Of a stretch of DNA of 64,000 nucleotides, positions 1 through 12,900 are shown piece after piece. Below the pieces are notes generated by a model, which saw only the letters and a list, made by a program, of their open reading frames with translations, ran no database searches and had not been told where the DNA came from. Origin of the DNA: Panopea generosa (Eukaryota > Mollusca > Bivalvia > Adapedonta > Hiatellidae); NCBI GenBank assembly GCA_029582155.1, contig CM055895.1, positions 14,622,787 through 14,686,786 on the forward strand, read 5' to 3'. Positions within the stretch are counted from its first letter, which is position 1; the number at the start of each line of letters is the position of its first letter. The translations under genes were made by a program, and so were the position numbers.

Positions 1-394
1 TTTTGTGAACGCTCATGTATTCACGCAAAATCTCCCAATATCTCGTTTTCATTTAGCTCAACTTCTATTCATCTCAGGAACACAAACCAAAATTCTTACA
101 TTGCAAAATGAAATTCTTATCAAAACAATACCATTCCCAGCAATTTGTGTTTAAAATTGTTGAAGTACTTCTGGTTTCAAAATTTGTATACTGCAGCTCA
201 AATAACAACGAATTACGAGAAATCTTACTTCAAACCTCAATTACTTAAATTCAAGATCATTTTTCATCTAAGATTATATATAACTTACATTTTATGAAAA
301 GAAATTAGTTGCCTGTAAATTATGAACAATTATTTACCAAATAATTAATCCTTTGTATGCTATTTTATCAACATTTAGTCAGGAAATGCAAGTT
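1..394 (+). repeat. Dispersed repeat R, copy 1 (cut by window edge)
   Basis: First of three diverged copies of a repeat of about 480 bp; the others are at 32491-32970 and 48559-49035. Shared landmarks are a 'CGCAAAATCTC' stretch near the start, 'catctcagga' and 'acaataccattcc' in the middle, and 'catttagtcaggaratgcaagt' near the end (written with an ambiguity code). The left end lies outside the window. No coding capacity or inverted termini are visible, so the class is unknown. Confidence 0.75.
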
Positions 395-657
395 AGTTGA
401 TGTAAAATATTTTGATCACTATAGCAAAATTCCCTATCAGTTATTTATACTGCAACACGTCAATTCTGTTATTTATATAAACTTGTAAAATTTCATGATT
501 CATGTAGAATAAAGATGTTATAGAATGAAATTCTGTGTATTGTTATATATGAAATCCATATATTTATCAATTTATAAACCATTCCAGCAATTGCTAATTA
601 AGAATTAATTTTCTACCATTTATATGTATGGTATTTCCAAAATTTTAAATTTAAAAG

Positions 658-894
658 AGGCCTTGGCTGAGTGGTCCTACGTGCCATCTCAAGATCACTT
701 ACCTCTCACCGCTAAGGTCGTAGGTTTGATTCCTGCTTGCTCCAAAAACTTTGTGAGAAAGTTTCCAGTTACTTGCGGAAGGACAGTGGTTCTACTCAGC
801 CTGAAGTCTTCCTCCAGCAGTAAAACTGGATATGCCATATATAACCAGAAATATGTTGAAGATGGCATTAAACCCCTTTTTTTAAAAAAAAAAA
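658..894 (+). mobile_element. tRNA-derived SINE, family A (near full length)
   Basis: Starts with a tRNA-like head (GGCTGAGTGG, then GTAGGTTTGATTCCTGC as a B-box-like segment) resembling a Ser/Leu-type tRNA. A body follows with 'aaactttgtgagaaagttt' and 'tccagcagtaaaactggat', and it ends in an A-rich tail near 880. Other copies: 8637-8872 (-), 12551-12770 (+), 22682-22910 (-), 36690-36893 (+), 40463-40650 (-). The open frame across it is not a gene. Confidence 0.75.
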
Positions 895-1147
895 ATATAA
901 ATAAATTTCATAAATTTTAAATTAATTTTTTCATGAACTTAAAGAAAAAAAGCATCATTTCACATTTTAGATCAATTTAAACATCAAGTTATTCTTTAAA
1001 AGTGTGTAAGAAAGTCCATTGCAACTTGAAATATGGATGGAGGTAAATCTGTGCAAGTTCAGAGAAAAGAAGAGCCATAACTCTATCTCGAATAATGAAA
1101 CAGTTATCTCCACTTTTTACTTTATTTTTGGTTATTTTTACTTGCCC

Positions 1148-2661
1148 CAGGGCTCAAACTGGGTCTGAATTTTAGGGAGTGTGACTTCTCCTTCATCCAA
1201 AAAAAAGAAGTGGAGAAAAAATAGGGAGAAGTGGTAAATTTCGTCACGCGGTTACACGAAAACTTAGTTTCATTAAAATTAATGCTATGTCATTATGTGT
1301 GTTTTTGTTTTATATTGTTTTTATAATGTTTTATATTGTTTTTGATTTATATCAAATGTATTGGTCTGCCTTCTTGTCTTTTATCTGATGTTGTAATTAA
1401 GGAACGAGTTTTTGTGTGATATATTCTTAAAGAACAGGGAGTTTAACTTTCTGAATAAAGATACAGCTAAATGAACTTACAATTTACTTTTTCATGGTAG
1501 GAGTATTCTTCATGCCACTCATTATTGTTTAATTTTTTTTTTTGCAAAGAACATGGAACACTAGTACCTGGTAAAAGCTGAAGATAAATGCTATTTATCT
1601 ATAACTTTATCTCCGAAAGAGTAATCAAAAAGATATTTCTTTGTTCACATATCATTTTTATTTTTTACCAAATAAACACTTTTTTATTAAAATGAAACAT
1701 AATCATAAGTTCATGAAACATACATTAAACACACATTTTTTAAATTTCAGATACTGTGTTACATGCTATCCCCACTGCAGTCTACACACTGCTTAAACTA
1801 ACTGTTTCCTACTTGACCTTTTTAATTCTCATTTATAAATATTTCGTACTTGCTGTTGTTAGCAATATTTCAAGGCTTTTTGGAAGTCAAACTTTGTAGT
1901 TATAGGTCGGATCACAAATATTTAGAGTAATTAAACCAGCTGATTTAAACAAACAAATTGAGTAACAAAACAATTTTTTTATGTGAATTCTATACATCAC
2001 TCACGGACACCAAATTAACAGTTGTTATAATCGATTCAGTTCAATTTGTTTATTTCGACTCGAACATATTTATAGACAACAGTTAGCGGCAACATAATTA
2101 TCAATACCTCTTTAATCATCGGTAATTTCTAAAAATCAAACGCGCAAATTATTCATTTTAAACGTATAATTCAAATTACACTCTTGTCAATCAACTATGC
2201 AACTTGCAAACACAAAGGATGATTACGTCATACGTGGAAAGTTACTTTGTTCATGGAAAACTTTGATTGACAGTTGAAAAAAAAAGATCGGTTTCAATTA
2301 GACGCTGGATGTTTTAACTCTATGCAAGGGAAACCTTGATCTTGGTCAGCCAAACGATTGCGTTGCCTAGCAACCTATATGATGTTGGCACGGGGTGTAA
2401 ACATGTATGCCGAAAATTGCCTGGTGATATTTGGATCAGAAGTAACCGAATATTGCAATTTGCATTCCCACATGTGTGGCGACACTTATCCACGGATTAG
2501 AGAATATACCAAATATTGGTTATAGTTGTAATTTGCACTTCGCTAGCATCCAGAAAAAAAGCAATGTTGCTAATTTTAAGGCGACTTAAAACTTCGCCAT
2601 GACGGAGTGACGGAGAAAAAAGCGACTTTGTCGCCCACGTCGCCCTCTAGTTTGAGCCCTG
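1148..2661. mobile_element. Non-autonomous DNA element with 13-bp TIRs and 6-bp TSD
   Basis: Begins CAGGGCTCAAACT at 1148 and ends with its exact reverse complement AGTTTGAGCCCTG at 2661. The six bases TTGCCC lie immediately outside both ends (1142-1147 and 2662-2667), a clean target-site duplication. The 1.5 kb interior has no transposase reading frame, so it would need a helper. The TIR is hAT-like in look, but hAT elements usually make 8-bp duplications, so the superfamily is left open. Confidence 0.7.
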
Positions 2662-2667
2662 TTGCCC

Positions 2668-3116
2668 ATGCATATCTTTAAAAGTATGAACATAGATAGA
2701 GGGCAGTGGAAGTGCAGAGTGAAAAAAAACAAACAAATCTTGAATAATGATAGAAATATCTCACGATTTGTACTTGTCATTGAGTTTTTGTTATTTTTTC
2801 TTGTCCTTGGTATATCTTCAACTTTGTGGAAGGGAATCCAAAGAGACTTGGAACATTGCAATGTGCCGCAAAATTCTTAATGACAGCATTATCTCGTATT
2901 TTACTTGCCTGAGCTGTGTTGTTCAAAGTTCTGCAAGCTTATCACCTATTGAGTCACATCATTAAAATTCAAAGCATTCATATCCAGAATGGTGACTTAT
3001 ACAAAAAGAATAGCATTGTTACAATTGACAGCAAATTGTTAAGTTTCAATGAAGTAACTCAAAATACCATTTGAAATTTCAACTTAAATTGGCATTTAGG
3101 TAACAGTACTTCAAAG
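2668..3116. other. Intergenic DNA, nothing recognised
   Basis: AT-rich sequence between the 1.5 kb DNA element and a SINE. Short open frames exist on both strands but show no protein similarity, no splice context and no repeat structure that I can recognise. Confidence 0.5.
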
Positions 3117-3117
3117 C

Positions 3118-3312
3118 TGGGCATTAGTCTAATGGATAGAGTGTTGGCCACTCACGCCAGAGGTTGCGGGTTCGATCCTCAGCTTGACCCGCTGTCTCTC
3201 ACAAAATAACACTCAGTACTGGTTCTACCCAGGAAGCGGACTCGAGGGCGGTTCATATAAGCTCTGAGCTTTCATCGCAATCCAGCTTAAATAAATTAGT
3301 ATAAACTAAACT
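3118..3312 (+). mobile_element. tRNA-derived SINE, family B (full length)
   Basis: The tRNA-like head contains GGATAGAGTGTTGGCCA and a B box (GGTTCGATCC). The body has 'cactcagtactggttctac', 'ggactcgag' and 'gttcatataagctctgag'. It ends in 'aaataaattagtataaacta'. Other copies or fragments: 17590-17712, 24976-25082, 28420-28552 (all +), and 39013-39148, 41153-41343, 52096-52288, 61731-61904 (all -). This copy lies downstream of the POLR3E 3' end and is antisense to that gene. Confidence 0.8.
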
Positions 3313-3819
3313 AACAATACTTTGAACAACTGGGCTCAGGAGTATACCTTCAATAGTATGACAGGGAGGTCAACTACATGATCAAACCCTTGTTGTGGGA
3401 GCCTCCATCGGTTCTACCTATACCATTACATTTATTATTGTGATCAAGCTTCAAGTACTTTTGTACAACACAAGTCTTTAAAAACATTAAGTATCTTTCA
3501 CAAGAAAAATCATCATTGTCCAGCTTGTGAAAATTTCAACTCAATTTCACTTATAGCCTCATAGGTGATACTCCACTGCCTGGTTTGTTACAGACATGCT
3601 CAAATTTTTCTTTTAAACATTACTAAATTCGTACATGTGTTATGAATATAACAAGGAAGTATATGAGGGAGACAGATTCAAAATAGCTAAAAACTTTCTT
3701 CTGAGTCTCTTGCATAACGATACACACGTGTTAATTAATATGCAATACTTCTCATGTTATTGTATACTATATGCGAATGAAATATGCTTAAACTAACAAA
3801 ACAGTATAATTTGACAACT

Positions 3820-3825
3820 TTTATT
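3820..3825 (-). terminator. POLR3E: POLR3E polyadenylation signal AATAAA
   Basis: The plus strand reads TTTATT, i.e. a canonical AATAAA on the minus strand, about 50 nt past the POLR3E stop codon. It implies a short 3' UTR with cleavage near 3800. There is no transcript evidence; inferred from position and consensus. Confidence 0.6.
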
Positions 3826-3873
3826 CATCTCTAACACATTCATATGGCATAAACAACTACACAGCAGGAATTG

Positions 3874-3933
3874 TCAGGTCCAGTCAGAGCAGGATTTCAG
3901 GTACCAGTGGCTGTTCTTGTTCACACAGTAATC
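3874..3933 (-). CDS. POLR3E: POLR3E exon 17 (C-terminus and stop)
   Basis: Residues 649-667, DYCVNKNSHWYLKSCSDWT, then TGA. Matches the conserved HWYLK-type end of RPC5 (human ...MWYLKGTVQS). The acceptor TTTTCAG is at 3934-3936 on the plus strand. Confidence 0.93.
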   Translation of the reverse strand, partial: DYCVNKNSHWYLKSCSDWT

Positions 3934-6900
3934 CTGAAAATTACACAAGCTCATTTAAAATCATTTTACACATTTGGAAATTCCATTACCCGCTTTCCTT
4001 TTTACTGTAACATGATACAAGAAATGTACAATCTAGAATGATATCTGTTAGCACAACTGCCCCCTGCTATTGAACGAAAACCAATTTTCTTTTTTTAACA
4101 AAAAAATTAAGTAAACAAGATCGGACGAATGGATATACACAGAATCCCCATTTTTGGCAACTATGTAGAGTTTGCTGCTAGCAGGCTCAACAAAAAAAAG
4201 ACCTTAACTCCTGTAACAAGAAGCCCAAGAGGACCTGAAATCTTTTACAGGAACTCAATGCAATGCTACATGTAAAATATCTAAGGTCTAAACCTTGAAC
4301 ATGCAGAGAAAATGTTTTTTAAAATTTCGCTTAAAATGTGCTTATCAGCCTTGTGGCGGGGGCATTTGTGGTCGAATGACGCTGGTTCAAGAACTCATCT
4401 GATATCTTATGGAAATGTAACTGCTGTGCAAGTTTGGTTAAGATTCAATGAAAAATAAAGGTGCTATTGATCTACAAGAAATAGGTTAACGAACAGAAGA
4501 CAGACAATTTACCACGACATAAGCCCTGTTGGCCTTTGGCCAGTAGAGCTAAAAATTGATGTTGACAAATATCAAACTTGACCTGCATTTTATATGCAGG
4601 TACACACAAGATGTTAATTAAATACATGGACCTCTTCAGAAGTTATTGATTGGAAACAAATTCTTGGATGCACGAACAACGGATGGATAAACAGGGGCAA
4701 CACTTTATTATGTTGTGCAGATGGCCTGTCATATTTTGGCAGCTTTTTGCATATTGGTTACTTTCGTCTTTCACCTATTTATCATTTGTAGCAGTCTCTT
4801 TTGTAATGATTTCCCTGTTGAATCTAAATATTAGCAAACATGTATTTCAAGCTACACAAACAGAAGTCTTAAATAACAGAACTTGGGAATATATTACGAT
4901 TACTTGCCCTCAGAACACTTTTGACATCATTATCTGATACGGCTGAACCTAACATTGCCTCGGCCTTCTTCAGTAATGTCTTCTTCACCACTTTGTAATT
5001 GGTTTTCAATAATTCACACATTGCCTGTCTTATCTGTTATGAAAAACATTTTTAAACAAGCAATGAAACATATATTTTTTAACATGCTTTAATGGATTTA
5101 TTATGGGTAACAGAACCAATATTTGAATAAACGAATCAATAGTTTCCATTTGTGTAAAATTTAGTAACGGAAAAACTAATATTGTAAAGTTGTGATCAAT
5201 GATCCATGCGGAATAATTAAGTTTTCTTATAAGGTGAATTAGCAGTGAACCAGGTTTGAATGAGGTTTAATGCCATTTTCTACACATACACTGAAAGGAA
5301 AAAGAAAGTATATATTTTGGTTTTTAAAATTATTTCATTATTGGCTAAATTTATTCATGTGATGGAAAATGAACTGATTTTTTCTTACTGTTTTGCTTTG
5401 AAATGAATTAAATGTTTGTTTTTTGATTCAACAATATGATGAAATATAAATTACAAAATTTATATGCAATACATTTATTGTTCCTTGACCTGTCAATGTT
5501 TATAGGTATGCATTCTTTCTTTCTCCTTTCACTGTACTATAAATGTAAGTCTACAAGGCATTCTGAATCTGTTTTATTAGATGAGAAAAAACTCAGAAAC
5601 ATGTTAATGAACCCTTTTTTTTTTATGAAGCCGAGTAGATCGAACATTCCTCTGCAAGTACATTATAACTTGAACTCTTTCTCACTTAAATACTATAGAA
5701 GGAGCTGGGGTTAAATACATATTCTTGCATACTGGATATTTAAAGGATATCTGCATTTTTACCGAGGTTAGATATTTCTATCTCATCCAAGGGCAGAGAA
5801 AAAATTCTTGCACTGCAACGTCAAAATCACTGATAACATAAAATGAATAAATGACGTAAATCATTTAACATCTTAAAAACAAACTATTCCTAAAATATAT
5901 GATGATGAATTAAGTTGAAATAATTATTCAATGTGTTAGGTATGCAAGAAAAAGAATCATTCATCGCTTATTTGATTTGGTTTAATAGAAAATTCTGTTC
6001 AATGGGATAACTTTTTTTGAGGTAACTCAGCAGAGCCTTTTTTTCTTTCCTAACCTAAAACCCATGTAAGATTCTTATCATATTTGCAATCTTGAGATAG
6101 TGCATATTACAATAACCCGGCCATAGAAAATTCCTAAGTTGTATGGATAAGAAAAAACAATTTTCACAGTTAAATGTACTTTATACTGTCAGAGCATTAT
6201 TGAGATAACGTGTTCAAGAGTACTGCAGATTTGTGGATACTCACAGGTTCCATATCATCTCCAGAGTTCACGTACAGGAACACCATCTCTTTCTGCCACT
6301 GTAGAAGAAATTAGAATAAATTTTGATACGGAAGATTGCCCACTGAATTGCCATACAGAGGACAGCATGACAGAGCAGAGTACATGCATGTATTTGCTAA
6401 ACCAGCATTTTGTGTAGTTTGAACGTACATGTAGTTTATTTCACATATTTTGAAATTGGATTTGGCCACAAGTTCTTCCAACTTAGATTCAGTCCTCCCT
6501 CTAGATGATGATTAATTCTTAGGAGCAAAATGTCACCAATTTAGGTACATGTATTTTAACAAATTTCTCCATCATTTCATTAAGTAGTTTGTAAGATTTG
6601 CCCCAAAATTTCTCTGTCATTTCATTAAGTAATTTGTGAGATTTACCAAAAAATGTCTCTGTCATTCATTAAGTAGTTTGTGGGATTTGCCATCAAATTT
6701 ATCTTTCATTTCAATATTAAGTAGTTTGTAAGATTTGTCCCCAAATATTTCTTTGTCATTTCATTAAGTAATTTGTGAGGTTTGCTCCAAAATAAATCTT
6801 TCACATTAGCAGTAAACTTCATAAACAAAGTATTCCTCTAATTTCCACACATAGTTAATACCCATATACCATACAATTCAAAACTAACTAAATAATCATA

Positions 6901-9900
6901 CAACTTTCATCTTTGATATTCAACTCAGAACAGGAATATAAATAGCAAGAATATCAATAACAAAGTTATCCATTGGAAACATGCATAAACTGTAGTTTAC
7001 ATTAATTACACGACATTTACTATACAATGTATGTATACACGGAACCCTTGATGAAATGGACACAAACGGTTTATAGTTAATACAATGAAACTATCACTTT
7101 TAATGTATAAAATCTGGACATATTAAAAATCCTTTCTAATTAAAAATTTCAAGTTTTATCTTTACAAATGATAAAACATATATTAAAATCATCACGACCA
7201 AACCAACATGAGTCTTAATAGATTAATTAAAACACTATACTTGACAACTGATACAATTAATGAAATTATTAAAAACATTTGAATTAGTCTTGTAGCAGTC
7301 TTAGATTGACAGTTTTCTAAATGATTCCTTAAAATTACTATACTATTAAATCTTACAAGATGAAGAAATGAACATGTAGCTATAGGACAGATGTATGTAG
7401 AAATCTGTATTTCATACTATATTAGTGATCTGACTTGTTGTTCTTCATCTTATGCCTGTACATGTTTAAACTAGTTATAGCAATTAAATATGAATTACAT
7501 ACCTTGGAATTTAGGGATATTCCACCTAGCTCTATCACAGTTTGTTCACACAATGTGTCAGTTACGCCCGACCCTAGTATATGACCAGGGGGAGCCTGGG
7601 ACAGTTTCACATTTAACAATCGTTTTAATTCACTTATTGAAAGCACATATCTGCTAAACAATTTCTCCTGTATGAAATCTTGTAAGCCTTTCTTCAGCTC
7701 ATCTGACACTTTTTCCATGCCATACTGATCATCAGTTATCTCCATTGTCCTGCCATTTAAAACACCATTATTAATTTTGTTATGTAAGTTAGTGTCTTTC
7801 ATAGCGAGATCCACGTCGGTCTCCTGCTCCATGTCACTGTGGTCGGATATCGAGCGTCCACTCAATGTACGTTTGCGAGATCGTGACGACGTCCTTCTTC
7901 TCCGTGGTTTCTCTGCTACAGCCTCTGCTGCTGCCACTTCTGTGATTATAAAATGAACAGTTAATGTTTTCGGCGTAAGCCCTTCATTAATTCATTCTTG
8001 TCTTTTATTCTACAGTAAATAATAAATGTTTGACGGCTTGTCATTTATAGAGAGACTCAAATGAAAGAAGTGAAACTTACATTTTACTCTTTGTCAACCT
8101 CTGCACTACCAAAATATGATGAGAAAAGTAGGGGTCATGTGTCATATAAGATATTTTTTTTCCACACAGTGTGTACACTGTTGTCAAAGTGAATGTATAC
8201 ATCTGAAATCATGTATTCATACCCCAATTTCCAAGCATCATCATTTTTTTTTTCTAAATTCACAATTCAAACATGACAATGCTTTCAAACTGTTAATAAT
8301 ACATCAATAATGTCATTCAAATAAAAATATGAACATTAACATTTTTAAAGAAGAAGAAACAAGGATTATTTATAACTGCCATTATGCGACTACCCCATGG
8401 AAGCATTTCCTATTTCTGATAGTCATACTATGCCTTAAACATTCGTGGATAAACATACAAAAGGCACCCATAAAGACAGGGGAGTGAATCCATAACTGCA
8501 TCCTCCTTAAGTAAAATTTTATCATTAAAGATCACCCCAGAATCAATATAGTTTAGTTTCTGTTATATTTATATGAAAACAACAAACAAGTATTAGAAAT
8601 GAAAGAATGGAAATATAAGTTACGTCTTTATATAAATGGTGTTCAATGCCATTTACAACACATGGCAGATTATATATGGTATGTCTAGTTTTATTGGTGA
8701 ATAAAGACCTCAAAATTAATTAAGAACCAACGTCCTTCCACAGGAAAGTGGAAAATTTGCATGTATTGAGTTTCTAGACCAAGCTGGGCTCGAACACACG
8801 ACCTCAGTGGCGAGACATAAGTGACCATTAGATTACAGCACCTTAGATCATTTGGCTGCAGAAGCCTAAAAAATTGTACATGTATATTAAAACATTTTGA
8901 AATTAACCCTTTACTTCATATAGACGCCTTTGGACACCTAATATAGAAGGCTTTTAAATTATTGGGTGAACTATGTTTATATTAATTGATAGAGTGGAAA
9001 ACAGTGCAGGAAGTGTTCAGATTGCTAGTTACGAGCAATTTGAAGTTTTCCTGCACTGTTTTCAAAGGCCTTCTGTGATTGGTGCGGGAAAACGCGTATC
9101 TATGGAGTAAAGGGTTATAGGTCAAGATGTAACTTGAAACAGTTACTTACCCCTAATCTTTTTCTCCTGAGCCTCAGTGATATTGAGTTGTTTACTCAGT
9201 GTTTGATATTTAGCCTCCCACAACATGCGCTGTCTTTCTGCTATATCATTATATCTGTAACATGCAAAAACATTTATGTAACTCTTTTATATCATTGTAT
9301 TTATCAAACAATATTGCATTTAAATAATTTCATAATATCATTTTATCTATAAAACAATATAACAATATATGTAATTCTGTGTTATCATTGTATATATGTA
9401 AAACATAATAACATTAAAATTATTATGTGATATCATTGAAGCTATGAAACAATATAGGATTTACATAATTTTGTGATTACATTCTATCTGTAACATGTAA
9501 TAACATTTATACAATTCTGTGATATCGTTGTATCTGTAACATGTAATAACATTTAAATACAATTCTGTGATATCGTTGTATCTGTAACATACACCAGAAT
9601 TTATATAATTCTGTGATTACATTGTATCTGTAACATGCAATAACATTTATGCAATTCTGTGATATCATTGTATCTGTAACATACACCAGAATTTATATAA
9701 TTCTGTGATTACATTATATCTGTAACATGTAATAACATTTATGCAATTCTGTGATATCATTGTATCTGTAACATGCAATAACATTTATGCAATTCTGTGA
9801 TACATTGTATCTGTAACATACACCAGAATTTACATAATTCTGTGATATATTGTATCTGTAACATACACCAGAATTTACATAATTCTGTGATTACATTGTA

Positions 9901-12900
9901 TCTGTAACATACACCAAAATTCACATAATTCTGTGATTACATTGTATCTGTAACATGCAATAACATTTATGCAATTCTGTGATATCATTGTATCTGTAAC
10001 ATACACCAGAATTTATATAATTCTGTGATTACATTGTATCTGTAACATGCAATAACATTTATGCAATTCTGTGATATCATTGTATCTGTAACATACACCA
10101 GAATTAACATAATTCTGTGATTACAATGAATCTGTAACATACACCAGAATTTACATAATTCTGTGATTACAATGTATCTGTAGCATCCACCAGAATTTAC
10201 ATAATTCTGTGATTACAACGTATCTGTAACACAAAATATTATTTACAGAATTCTGCGACATCATATCTGTAACTCGCAATGAAAATTATGTAGTTAGGTG
10301 ATATCACTGATTTACGCATTTCTGTGATATCATTATATCTACAGGCAAACACTACCATAACTGTAATTCTGTGCTATCATTGTATCTACGAACAATCAAT
10401 CACATTAATGTAGCTATGAGAAGACCACAATGTTAACATTTTTGTTATTAGTATGAAACAAGGCATCCAAGTGCAAACTCACAATTACCTACATGTATCT
10501 TTGGAGCTATCACCTTGATGATCGAAATTACCAACACTCATCATCTCAGGTACATGTTTTTTTTTGTTTCTCATTTCAATATCAACAGCTTTTAATGGCA
10601 AGGAAATCAAGGTTAATCTCTACATTTGTCACTTGAGCTATTAATTTAAAATTTGTTAATATACATGTATTGCCGTGCTTTAACATGGTGTTTGTACAGG
10701 ATTAATCAAACAAGTAGAAACACACTTCATGGAAATACGGTAACTGCTTTAACATGGTGTTTGAACAGGATTAATCAAACAAGTAGAAAAACACTTCATA
10801 GAAATATAGTAACTGCTTTAACATGGTGTTTGTACCTGATTAATCACACAAGTAGAAAAACACTTCATAGAAATACGGTTGCTACTTTTACATGTCACAT
10901 AGGCAAGCTTAAAAAATTTTCATATCATTTGATATGCGGTCTTAAAGGTAATATATGTCATTGCCCAGGCCCTTCCCCAGGATTATCTTCAAGCGCTGGA
11001 GTAAAAATGAGGCGTACAGGGATGGGTGATTTTTTTTTCATGTTTGAACTTCAAATGGGGCCATTTTAGGTGTACATGGGACTACATTTGGACAAAAATA
11101 AAATAAAACATGCATTATAATTGACTTTTTTTGGTCATTTTTCAACTTTACATGGTGCCATATCAAAGCGTTTATGGACTAAATATTGCTGCTGACCAAA
11201 AAAAAAAAATTTGATTTCACATTTATTGTAATTTTTTAAGTTTATATAGCACCATTACGTCATTTTATTTATTTTTTTTCTCATCATGGAACATCAGCTA
11301 AACAGCACCCTCCTTGGTTTCTCAATATGCCAGTATTCCCCTGCTTTCTGAAAGTTGAAGTCTGCTGGTGTTGGACCTTGAATAATGAATTCAGTACCCT
11401 GTTGCATATTGTGTACCAAATAAATACACACAAGTGCCATATTCTTTACATAAACAACTTTCTTTAAGATACAGTAATTAAACAATCAACCATGGGAAAG
11501 TCTGAAAAGCTTAATTAAATGGTCTTTTAACTGAAAAATATTCAATATGAATTCCACTTCTATTTTAATATATAAAAAACAAAACAAACAAAAACGGTCT
11601 AATTTCATCTGGATGTGCATATTTTACAGGGCCCAAGGTGTATGTTACATCAAAGTGTAGCCACAATTCTAACAAATGTGGATGTTTGTTTCAAAGTTAT
11701 TTTCACTGCTGATGCAATGTCCTAATTTTGATTTATTGTCACAATTGACTCATTACTAAGCATTTCTTTTTGTGCCAAAGAAGTTAGCATTCGACACCAT
11801 CTGACAAATGGAGGCAATACATGCACAATTATAGTACTGCCGCCGAAGAGTTTAAACAACATTTTTGCAGAATTTAATATGCATGTTTTTATATTCATAT
11901 TTGTAGCAGAGGATATGTAAACGTATCTGATACATCAAATACTGATATATAATTCGTAAAATTTACTTGACGAGATAACATGGCCTATCTTATGCTGTGA
12001 CACGGAATCTTGGCATAAAATAATAAAGTAGGTGGAGTTACGGGCAGGGTTATGACCTGCTACGAGTGTATTCCGACTTCTGATTAGCTCATACTTTTCC
12101 CATATTAATAATTTATTCATAACCAAGAGTATGGATTTTCATCACCTTTCAGGAAGTCCGCGTGTAGATAATTATACTTTGTTTCAAACAAACCAATTAA
12201 ACTGTATGTAGTTGTCGGGTGATGTAATTATATTATGACTGTTTTAACAAAAAAGATTGGTCAGTTTATGATGAAAAGTTAATTGAAGATTATCCCTAAC
12301 ATAAACAACACCAGTGTATCAAGTGTCCAACTGTGCAGTCGTGTAAAACGTTACTCTTAGTCCTGATGTCTTGAGGTTGTGTATTACAATCGACACAACA
12401 TGCTTGTCAGTGGCAAACATGTAGGTCAAATCAAGGTAAATTTAAAAGACCTGCTGTTTCTGCTGCGATAAATATAAGACGGTAGCCGAAATCTAGACGC
12501 TGCAGGATGTTGGAAATCAAGGTACTAACAGGCAATTTATTTCTTCATTTCGCCATTTCAAGATCACTCATCTCTCGCTGCTAAGGTCATTGGTTCGAGT
12601 CCTGCTCGCTCCAAAAACTTTGTGAGAAAGTTTCCATTTACATGTGGAAGGATGGTGATTCTACTCAGTTCGACTCAGTCTGAGGTCTTCCTCCACCAGT
12701 AAAACTGGATATGCCATATATAACCTGAAATGTGTTGAAAATGGTGTTTAACACCACTAAAAAAAAAAAAAAAATCCTTAAATTATTTAAAATACTTTTC
12801 TTCATGTATATGCAATGCTCTACCTGTCTGTAAAATCATAATCATGCTGAAACACAAACTCCCAGCCATGGTTGAACTTGATACGAGACATCTGTTCAAG

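Noticed and set aside
7503-7937. A separate gene starting at GTG 7937
   Set aside because: It is internal exon 14 of POLR3E, with a proper acceptor just upstream and conserved sequence continuing from exon 13.
9241-10400. Alternating constant/variable units resembling a CRISPR array
   Set aside because: Units are variants of one 46-bp sequence, not constant repeats with unique spacers, and the context is an intron of an animal gene.
10653-11069. 138-codon open frame
   Set aside because: Runs through a 69-bp tandem repeat in a POLR3E intron, on the antisense strand; repeats explain the openness.
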